DNA from: Lagopus muta
Taxonomy: Eukaryota > Chordata > Aves > Galliformes > Phasianidae
NCBI RefSeq assembly: GCF_023343835.1
Contig: NC_064447.1
Location: 7,766,001-7,830,000, forward strand
Direction of reading: 5' to 3'
DNA: 64,000 nt
The notes under the pieces were generated by a model. It saw nothing but the letters and a program-made list of their open reading frames with translations, ran no database searches and had not been told where the DNA came from. Below, piece by piece: positions 53,973 through 64,000 of the stretch. The first letter of the stretch is position 1; every line of letters begins with the position of its first letter. The position numbers were made by a program, and so were the translations under genes.

Positions 53973-54579
53973 TCAAATTATCTTAACAGGACTTTTTAGG
54001 AATGCAAATTTAACCACAGAGCTACCTGGCTATGGAATAAGTGCTATTATTGCACCTTCTAGCTGAGTGCTACATTCACTGGTTTCTGTGGTGTTTTGCT
54101 TGTTACTTTCACTGTAACCATTTTGAAGAATCCGTAAGTCGAGTGACCTTTATTTCTAGTCGGAATCTATCATAACCCTAGGGAATCCTAACCCAGTGTG
54201 TTCACTCCAGCTCCGGTTCCTTAGTCGGTATGACGACACATTTTGAAAGAATAGCGTTAGCTACCAAGCTCATTCAAGGCAATTACTTGCAAGCATGAAG
54301 AGCCCTGTCTTAGTGTAAACCAATGAGGGTTTCCCACTCCCATTCCCAATTCCTGAAACACTTCATGCCGTTCCATTATCTCAGCACGATCAACAGCACA
54401 GCCCAGAGAATAGCTAAAGATGTGACTGGAACTGATGTAGGGCCTATTCCTCTGAGGAGGTGAGCGTTCCTACTGAGAGCACTGATTAATTTCAAACAAG
54501 ACTTGAGAGACTAACGCATAGAGTGCCTGTGTATTTTGGCAGACGTATCCCTGAAAGGAGGCCTGTTCCAACCCCATGA

Positions 54580-54625
54580 AAAAGGGGGGGAAAAAAAAAA
54601 GAAAAAAGAAAAGAAAAAGGAGAGG
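54580..54625. repeat. polypurine tract
   Basis: A G run followed by A runs and GAAAA units, all purine on plus. It could form triplex DNA in principle. No function inferred. Confidence 0.75.
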
Positions 54626-55113
54626 TCAAAATGATTATGCAGAATAGAGAAGCCAAAAAGTATCTGAAATTAAAAAAAAAACTGCTCAACTAATTATGAG
54701 ATGAATTCCAAAGTCCCTCATGATGGACTAAGCTAAGAAGAATTTCCAACAGGAACATGGAGTAGAAATAAAACTACAAAATCTCAACCAAAAAATCGTC
54801 AGAAAACGCATCTCTCTGCATCAGCTTAGTTTTACAAAGACCTGTTCTCCCAATGTGGAAACGAATTAATGGAATTCTAGAAGATAGAAAAATAAATTCT
54901 TTGGGCCCTATATTTTTTTTCCTTGAGTTTTTTTTGTTTTGTTTTGTTTTGTTTTTTTTTTTCTTTTTTGAGGGGCAAGGAGGCTCTTTTGGCTTTCTTG
55001 TTGTTTTAAGTTATCCTGTTAGTATTGCCTGCTATTTCTGTGTTCAGTTCAGCAGGAAGGAACTAAATTAAAAAATATAAGAAATCATTAATTTTTTAAG
55101 AGAACCGAATACT

Positions 55114-55129
55114 GGGGGGGGGGGGGGGG
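55114..55129. repeat. poly(G) run, 16 bases
   Basis: An uninterrupted G run. It may be a G-quadruplex-prone site, and its length is likely to be uncertain in any assembly. Confidence 0.8.
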
Positions 55130-58100
55130 AAATGACTATCGCTCTCATACAACAACAGCCATCTGACAGTAGTTGTTCTTAAAACTCAGGTTGCAAAACT
55201 GGTTGATAGAGTAAGGCTATTTACTGCCTCTAGAAGATGGGCTTTTTATCCAAAATCATTGTGTGTGTTGGGGTATATTTACTTGTGGTATAGCGTGGAT
55301 GGTTTAAGAAGTTTTATTACAGCTCTGTCACTGACAAAGTAGTGACATGTAAAGAGTAAGGCTCCTGAGTGTTCTGAAAATCCACCTACCTAACAGGTGG
55401 TCAGAACTGCAATACAGTACTCAACAGATGTTCTACATTCTTTTGACTGCTGTTCAATAAAACATTGATCCTCTCAGTATAGTTTTGCCTCTTGTTGCTT
55501 TTCAGGCCTGTTGAGTTACTTTAACTGTAGCAAAATTAGATTTGAAAATTTATTTCTCAGAAACATATTAAGTAGGAAATAGGAAGCTACCATGAATTAA
55601 AGCCAATAATATTGGTAATCGGAAACTGAGCCACAGATATATTACACATATACATGTTTTAAAATTAATTCTCAAGATCTCAGAAAAAGTGATGAGGGGG
55701 GAAGGAGGAACCTTAATCCCACTTTGCAATTCTAGCTCTAAGTGCCCCAGTTTTACCCTCTGGGTCAGATCACACTGTGATTTCAATACTTCAGGAGGGG
55801 AATTATGAACAAACCTCATGCCATATGTGCCGAGAGTCAGCGCTAGAATTATTGTGACAAGCGCTAGTCTAGTCTGACCCCTGCAGTACAGTCACAGATT
55901 CTCCTTCACATCCCACTCAACGTGTGTTTGAACCAGAGAGAATATTCTTGAAAGGTATCCAAAATTATATTGATTTCAAAGGAATCCAAAATATAAGCAA
56001 GGCACCAGAGGTTTAAAAGTAGAGGTAAATAAATATAGAAACTGTAAGATCTCAGTTCACAACCTGCCTGCAAACTTAGGGATGCAACTAGAACAACACA
56101 GAGACAAAGGAGTATTGCAGTTTATCTCCACAGCAGTACATGTCCCATGAGCATACTGTAAATAAATTGTCATAGACATTTCAGACTGGAAGGAAAAATA
56201 AGAAGAGTTGAATTAAAGCAACTCTGAGGAAAAAAAAAACAAACCCAACAAACGAACAGAACAGTTGAAACAGGAAGAAATGTGGAGGTGAGGATACAGA
56301 GTATGGTGATACTGCGGTGCTTGAAGAGATTTTAAAGAGCCAGTTCTGGAGGGGTACATACGGTCTTCCAAGAAGGAACTGAAGGATGCAGTCCATACTT
56401 TATGCATGTTTATCTGTACACTTTTAAGGAACTATGTGATTTTGCATCAAATCTTCAGCTTTCCTGAAGCTCCCTTCCTAAAAGTTCAAAGGTAAATGAG
56501 CTCCTTTGACAGCTGCCCGTTTACTTTATATGTGAGTCCATAGATCTCACAAACTGAATAGAACTGACACGTGCTTTGGCTCCCACTGAAGAATATGCAT
56601 TTTTAAGAAAGGCTTTGAGGGGAAAATACGCAATTGGAACACAGTACTTCCTGGAACTTTTGAAACAGTAGAGAATAAGTGAGAGGATACGTGGAAATAC
56701 AAGCCCCTGAAGAGGCCACAGGTCAGGATTCCCACCATATACCTTCATTGTTGTGATTCTCAAAAATTGCCAACTTGTTTGTGCCTGAACTTCTCTTCCA
56801 GTACTGAAGATAACTGGCCTATCCTGAAGGATAATTATTGCTCATAAAATGTTTTGTGCTCCTGCAATGAAACCTCTTGGAAATGAATCCGTTAGCATTA
56901 TTAAGGCTTCAAGTAAAGCTCTAGCTCTGCCCTAGTGATGAATGACACCTTTAGTGCTCTGAGACATGGTTCTGTAAGCTCCGTGCACGTCTCTCACCTT
57001 TTCATAACAGAAAGGAGAAACATTTCATTTTATTTAAAGCAGATGTCTCAATCAACTTTTTTTTAGCATATATTGTTGTTACAGAAATCAAAGCTCAGTC
57101 TGGTAATGAGCCAGAATTCATAAAGCAAAAGAGAAAGCAACACAGATTAGTCACAGCTAGTGACAGGATTGAATTATTCCATGCTGTAGAATCCCCAGGA
57201 TAATTTCCAGTGACAAAGAAACAAGTAAAACATTATTACTCTATGCACAAAAGGATATTAACATGAAAATAATTACTATATAGAAATAAGATTATTGAGC
57301 TATTACATATAATGAGATTGAGTGGAGAGGTAAAACAGAAGCTACTTCTGCATATGTTTGCTTCAATTTAAATGTAGACTGGCATAGTTAAAACGGTTAT
57401 TAACTTAATGATTACACTGCATCCTCAGCATGCCAATGACAAATGGAACATTAGCCACCTGTGATGAAAGCAACAAAAAAGTGAAATATCTAGTAAGTTG
57501 GTAAGCACAAAGAAAACTTTAATAGAAGCTTGAAGCAACAAAAGGAGAAATGGGAGAATGCACTGTACCAAGTAATAGGTTGAGAACAATTGGTAAGAAA
57601 TGCTGTACAGAAATGTGATTATCAGCAAGAATCCTGCTGCTGTCACTTGATGCAAGCACAGTGTAGTCCACAGAGAAGCTCATTGTACTCTACAACCATT
57701 AGCTCGTTTAATTCTACTAACTCTAATTTGGGGGGGTTATTATCTTCATCTCTCTTTTTTTTTTTTAAACAACAACTAAACACCACAACAAAAAAACAAC
57801 AGATGCATAGAGAAAGTGAAGTATATTAATAATGCAAATAATACCAACCTGTGCCTCAGGAACCTAAACTATATCACTGTTATTCAGGTTGCATTCAACA
57901 GCAATTAGACCTCTATTCTGTGAACACCCATAGCAGCACACAGACAATGTGCAGTCCAGAGGCAGTAGGAATTATGAGTTGCTTATGAATACACAGCAAG
58001 TCTGTAGCAGAGCTAGTTCAAGGTCTGATGGATCACAGTGTCTCTTCAGGACATTGTTCATCCTTTTCTATACTTGTGAATTTGTTGTGTTTGGAAACTG

Positions 58101-58814
58101 TGAATTGCTGAGCCTTGAATAATCACCTCAATATTTAGTAACAGAGGAGCCATTCCAGCAAAAGTAAGGATAACTACCCAACTATCCTGCCACTTCTTAA
58201 ATATTCAAAAGGGATGAACCATCTTAAAGGAGACGCTGTTTCATCAGCCTGTGACTTCTGAGAGCTCTGGAAGGACTGCAGTGCAATCCGGTTGTATGGC
58301 TTGTCGGATGTAGATAACACTGAGCAACAAACAGCTGCTCAGCCCGCCCAGCTACAGTACGTCAGCTAAAAATGATTGCTGATCTGGATTGGATTCAGAC
58401 TGAGTAATTTCAGGCCTACTTCCACTCCCTTTTGTTGTCCAGTAATAAAATAATCCTTGTTAAAATACCATTAATTATTAAATTTTGTTCAGAATTCAAG
58501 TCTGTATTGGTCTTTCCTCAAGAATTGAAAGAAATTCTCAAACTAATCCATTTTCAATGAAGTATATTAAATGTTAGCAGAACAAGTGCATTCCCAATGC
58601 TGTTTTGGGTTTAAAAATCAAGGTTTTCAAGACCCCTATTTGTTGATGAGCCAAGCAGAAGTAAGCAAGAGGCTCAGATTAGAGATGAAAAGCGAACCAG
58701 ACTGTGCAACTCAAACAAAAACAAAACCAAATACAAAAACCCACACTTGTTAGAAACTGAAGTAGTTGCATAATGCAGAAAAATAAACTGGTATCCTACA
58801 AAACACTCTAGATT

Positions 58815-58840
58815 AAAAAAAAAAAAAAAAAAAAAAAAAA
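58815..58840. repeat. poly(A) run, 26 bases
   Basis: The longest homopolymer in the window. No retroposon body was recognised upstream. Confidence 0.85.
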
Positions 58841-59774
58841 GTATTAATGTGTAAAGAACCAGGTAACTCATGTAGTTTGTTACTAGCTTGTCACCTGGAG
58901 GCATGACTGACCAGTCAGCCCTTTTACTACACCACTTATTGTTGTCTCAAATGCATGCAGAGGTGCAGGTACCATGGTGGTTTTTTGTTTTGTTTATTTT
59001 TTCTTTTTGATTTAACTGATGTGGAGCAGATGCAATAGCAAATAACTAACCTGAGCAGAAAAATCTTACATCTAATTATTCATTCCTAATCTAGCCTGCT
59101 GCTGTATTCTATTACTGTGAATCCTGAGAATGATTAAATTTGGCATGTCTGTGGAATGGTTTTCAATGTTTTATGCTGGAATTATCGTATCAGTACAGCT
59201 AATAGCTAAACACAATACAAACAGCTGCATTGTATTTGTTTCTGGATTCCCAATGCAGGCAATATTGTGTATTTTAAAATGGGGAGACTCAGGGAAAGAG
59301 AAGGTGGCACAGGACAGTACCAGCATGGAATCCTGGCACAGCTCTGAGCACATTGGCTTGGTTCAGACATGGTGCAGGGGTCTGGCCTTGTGACACATGA
59401 GCAGAGGCTCCCTGTCCTTTCTACCTCCTTTTGCTTGGCAGTAGATCTCAAGACCTAGACTTGACATCCCACGTGACCTAAGACCTGCCTTGTTGCTAGG
59501 GATTTTCCTGGAGATCCGAACTGTGGCCGACTGGTTATTTTCTCCAGGTCTGCTCTGACACCCCTTGCTCAGATACCAATGGAGGGCACCCTTAGCAGTG
59601 AGGACTGCCCTTGCCCATGTCTTGTGACTCTCAGCACAGGGCTTGCCTAACGCTTTGAGAGCTGCCAGCTTTTGTTGTACCCAATGCTGATCCTCCTCCA
59701 CCTTCACTAATCAATGGAAATGCTCCTCATTACTGCATCAAGCCTTCGACAAAGCCTTCATCAAGGTTTCTTTT

Positions 59775-59812
59775 CTATTTATCTTTTTATCTATCTATCT
59801 ATTTATTTATTT
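59775..59812. repeat. ATCT/ATTT tetranucleotide microsatellite
   Basis: Mixed TATC and TATT units, about nine in all. Confidence 0.8.
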
Positions 59813-61140
59813 ACTATGATTTCTGGAAAAAATCCATAGGAATTGGAGATGACAGAGTTGAATTTTTCCTCCAGCAGGAAGCTGAAAATGTTTGCTTTCT
59901 TATTGTGGTTGTTATGATTTTTTAATATTTCTTTATGGGCTGAGCAACACAGTTACTCATTTCAGAATCAGTAGCATGTAAGAGCCATGAAATGCTCTTT
60001 CAGCTGACAGACCGAGCACACATCCTCAACAGGCAGCTAGATGTTCTTTGCTCTTGCAAGTAACACTGGTCATTCTGTGCTATTGAATGCTGGTGAAGTG
60101 GACTTCTGAGTATTTGGGGGATTATTCTTTGGTTCAGTATCTTTACTATAGAGCCAAAGGGAACGCCTCTATGCAAAGAGCCTGCTTTCCTATCAGTGTC
60201 TGGGGATCTAGAGTAGTTCTGGAGCTGCTGAATTCTCTGCTGCTCAGCCAGAAGGCACTGGAAACAGAAGTTTCAATTGCAGTGCAGCTCCCAGATGCAC
60301 AGGAGGTAATCTTGGACTCCTGAAATACTGCCTTAAACCAGGCATCCAAACTTTCAGCATCTCAGACAGCGGGGCAACTAGAAATCCCACGGCTGTTTTT
60401 TCATGTGCTCCATGCCTCAGGGCAGACTTCGGGGCTGGTTGATTGGCCTTATGGCTTGGATTCACAATAGGCAGCTGTGAGATCTGGCAGCCCTTGGGAA
60501 CCTCTTTGGCAGAAAAGCACCAGGGATACACACTGAAAGCTGGTTAAATGCCAGGATCTCAGGGAATATCACAGTCACCAAATATCCCTGTTCCTGAACA
60601 ATCGTTAGGAGAAAAAGAAAAAGGAGATGGGTGATTTTCTTTTTCGTGGGAAGTAACAGTTGTGTCTGTGCTTCAACTAAACTGAAATACTGAGTTCAGT
60701 ATTCTGAGCTCAGTTGTCTACTGTGCTGCTTCCGTGCTGCTTACTGTGCTGCTTCAAGATCACCTATATTCTGAGATAAACCACTACACCAGAGCAGTCC
60801 CTTCAAGTCTGCAGTCCATTCAGCAACTCCACAATCAAGAGGGAAGAAATTCATACCTGTAGAAAGATTCTGCTACAACCTATAGAGAAGCATGACACCT
60901 CTCTGAGATGATACAAATGAATTAGCATACATTTAAACTTGCTGTTTGTAGGAGGAAGGAAAATCTGCTTTCATAGTAACGCTTATAATCAGTGTAAAAA
61001 GCACTTTTGCAATATTAGCTGCACTGAAAATACTTCTATTTTGCAACTGATGAGAATACAAAATACTTTTCATCGTCCTTGATTGTCTACTTTGCCTATA
61101 TTGCTTATGGAAATAGGTTTGGGGTTGTGGGGTTTTTTTT

Positions 61141-61157
61141 GGGGGGGGGGGGGGGGG
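61141..61157. repeat. poly(G) run, 17 bases, after a T run
   Basis: Directly preceded by TTTTTTTT. As with the run at 55.1 kb, the exact length is uncertain. Confidence 0.8.
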
Positions 61158-64000
61158 TTGATGTTTTTGTTGGTTTTTTTAGTAATTAAAGGAAAATTTG
61201 GTGATTATAGGACACAATAGCAGAATTAATAAAGACCAGAAAAGGCACAAGAAGCCTAAAAAGATGGTTATTGATCACATAATAAATACCAAAAGTTAAT
61301 TCAGAAGAATTTGAAACCTTCAAAAATTGGAAGACATATGTGGATAATGATTCTTTATTTTGCTCTGTTCATCTTCTCATTCAGTATTTGATCACCTTTC
61401 AGTCTGGTTTAGTATTCAACACTGAATATTAAAGATAATGTTTACATAATGTATGAAATGTTTCCCTTCTGTTCTAATAGGCTACCACGACTTGCAGGTA
61501 TGTGCAGTTTTATGCACAGCTTGAAGACGTTACGTGTATTTTCTTCTACTTTTGAATACTCTGATCAGCACATGTAAATAACTTCAAAATGATAAATGAA
61601 GCAAAACTGTAGTTATCTTCTATGTAGAAGGCTTAGCAGCAAGCCTTATACCATATGAACTGCAGGGAAAAAAGCAGCATAGGCAGGGAGTCAGGAAAGT
61701 GTGAATTTATATTGTGAAGACAATCAGACCTGCAGGCCCTTTCTCCTAATCCAGTGCTCAATGTTTTTCACTTCAATCCATCTTTTTCCTCTTTTTTTGC
61801 ATTCTGTCATATTTAAATCGCCTTTCGAGGCACGCAGCTATTTTTGCCTTTGAAGGAGTAAGTATGGAAAAAGTGCTGGAACTCAGAGCAGACTCAGCTT
61901 TTCAGAAATCTGTTAGTATTCTCTGTCTAAAACTGACTAACAGCCTGATGAATTCTGTAGAACTGGGATGTGATATGCCAGCCTTTGGTCAAAGCAGAGG
62001 GAAAGAAGAATGCCAGAATTAAAAAAGAAGCCAAATCCCAAAAGAGAACTGGCATTTATTACTCTGTTGAATTTGAATGAGTCTGTAAACCGTAACATGA
62101 TGAGAGAAAACCAAGCCACCTATTGCTAAAAAACACCAGAGATGAGTTCCTTGCCCTGTTATTTCCTTCTAGGGCATATTAAGTTCATCTGATATAAGTG
62201 GAAATGGCTCTGTTTAAACAGTCACCTGTGGTCTGAGTGCACCAGCACAAGTATAATACATATTTTGTCCAGGCCATTAATATTGTTTGTTGGGTTTTTT
62301 GTTTGTTTGTTTCTTTTAGTTTTAAATCATTAGTTAGATTTACAGTCTAGCCATATTACAGCCTGACTTTCCATTTCAAAACTCTCACTTTCACACTCCT
62401 ATTGTACGACAATTTTAAAATTAGATAAGAAGAGATCATAAAAAGGACTAGGTGCAATTGCCCACTGCACTTCTGGAATCACTGTCCCCTGTTCCATATC
62501 TAAGAGACCCTTGTTACCAAAGGATTCTCTTTGAGTTCCTTGCTCTTTACTTTCTTGTTCTTATCTTCAAGCTTTGACCTTTTATTTTTCATTATTTACC
62601 TTCCAAATCCATGTTAGCAGGAGTCTATTATTTCCTATTTCAGGCATTTGTGCACTGTGGTCTCACTGAGATTTCTCTTGGACACTAAACTCTACATTCA
62701 CAGTATTCAATATTAACTCCTTCCTTTAACTCTCAAAGCCCTTTGGTTTCTATGGTATCATACTTGGAAGCATTGCACACAGTGACTCTTTTCATGTCTG
62801 ATGTGTTACAAAGTGCTTGTACCTGCCCAACACCCAAACGAGATTCTTTGTTGCTCTGCATCTTTTATGCTGTGTTTCAATGTAGTATTGAAATGAAGAA
62901 AAGCTGTTTTTAAAACTGAACCTTAAAAAACATCCTGATTTGTCTAATTCAACTTCATATTCCTAAATAGAAATAGAAATTCAGGCAGTAATGGTGACTG
63001 GTAGTTAGGGATGGTCTCCAGCACTTTGCTAACTGCAAGTTTGATGGTTAAATGATGATCCTCAGCTATTTTAGGGACCATTTTCTATTCTTGCTCCCTA
63101 TTTAAGGATATATACCAGCATAAATTCAGAATGGTAAATTTGTAAAGATCTTGCCTCTAAACAAGACATCAAATAAATTGTCTTGTTTATTATCCTGACA
63201 AATTTATAAGCAGTCATTATTCTTGGCTTTGTCTTTTGTCATTTCTGACAGTTCCCATTTCCTAAGTGGCTAATTAAGCAACCCTTTAATCTTACACTTC
63301 CCCCAGGAAAAAGCTCTCTCTAGTTTAAGAAACTGCTCTACACCCAGAAGACATCATTCTGGTTGTAACGGTATATGGAGAAAACAGCTCCTCTCTCAAT
63401 AGCCATTCATTCTTTGACAGTGAAGACCCTGTGAATCAGTCTCGAGTTCTTGTAGAAATCTAATGCAAAGCACAGGATTTAATGTGATATTCAGGCTCAT
63501 CCTTAATGTCACTTAAAATCTATACTGCTATCCTGTACATGGAGCATAAATTCCATTTCTTCCATCTTGCACTTAAGCATTCAGGTTTCAGCATTCTCCT
63601 GATTTTTGACACTGTCAAATTGTGGGATTCCTCTACTTATGATGATAGAGGTTTTGGTGGCTGAGAGGAGAGGATGAGGAAAAGGGGAAATGATTATTTA
63701 CGTTAAATGATAATAGCTAGAGTAAAACTAAGTAAAGAACAAATTTAGACTAAAAACTAGTAACAATCCAAAACAGTGACATTCTGAAGCAGTCTTTGAA
63801 GGAGGATACCAAGTGAAAGGAAATATACCATCTTTTCAGTGCCAAAAAAAATCAAAAGTTTTGTGTGTAAGTGGTACTGAGCAATTATCTGCAGTTGCAA
63901 GAGAGAGACTGGACTCTGGAAGCAGAAAAAATAACCTGGCTGTTAACTGGGGCTTTACTCTTTCAGTAAGGAAGGTAGAGTTTAGTTTTTTGAAGTCCTT

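Noticed and set aside
60087..60531. Overlapping plus and minus frames near 60.2 kb
   Set aside because: A short segment (ccaggcatccaaactttc) hinted at a DNA-transposon end, but no inverted partner was found and the frames lack motifs.

Overview
The window is vertebrate nuclear DNA, most likely from a bird. Protein genes are split into small exons with GT/AG splice sites. A CR1 retrotransposon with the typical avian 3' end lies at about 46.5-47.4 kb, a short CR1-like scrap lies inside MARF1, and a decayed mariner copy lies at 45.0-45.5 kb. Gene order and compact introns fit a bird, possibly a galliform. Species cannot be fixed from this window alone.

Layout. From 1 to 4.6 kb is AT-rich DNA containing one CpG island (1.54-2.34 kb) and no recognised coding exon. 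A second CpG island (4.64-5.42 kb) looks like a bidirectional promoter. Rightwards it drives MARF1. Leftwards a good minus-strand splice donor suggests the first exon of the divergent neighbour, which by conserved order should be NDE1. MARF1 occupies about 4.9-29.1 kb on the plus strand. I could join 26 coding exons without a frame break into a 1739-residue protein with an NYN nuclease domain, two RRMs and eight LOTUS modules.

From the right, BMERB1 (C16orf45) runs on the minus strand toward MARF1. Five exons (53.9, 40.7, 38.4, 36.7 and 35.3 kb) encode the bMERB coiled coil and a C-terminus ending in a CaaX-like box. The N-terminal exon or exons lie beyond 64 kb. The two genes are therefore tail to tail, with 29.1-35.3 kb between MARF1's poly(A) site and BMERB1's stop.

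That gap and the large BMERB1 introns hold the least explained signals. These are (1) a possible four-exon plus-strand gene for a 61-residue protein at 29.79-30.66 kb, (2) a possible minus-strand terminal exon at 29.33-29.39 kb with its own poly(A) signal, and (3) a pair of well-formed minus-strand exons at 48.85-49.18 kb inside a BMERB1 intron. The last two match BMERB1 reading phase and could be alternative ends that lose the CaaX box. A 41-bp minisatellite lies at 50.09-50.36 kb.

Function. MARF1 is an RNA-degrading cytoplasmic factor of the oocyte and somatic mRNA-stability system, and BMERB1 is a Rab-binding-type adaptor. They share a neighbourhood, not a pathway. I saw no CRISPR array, operon, tRNA or rRNA gene, or intact virus.
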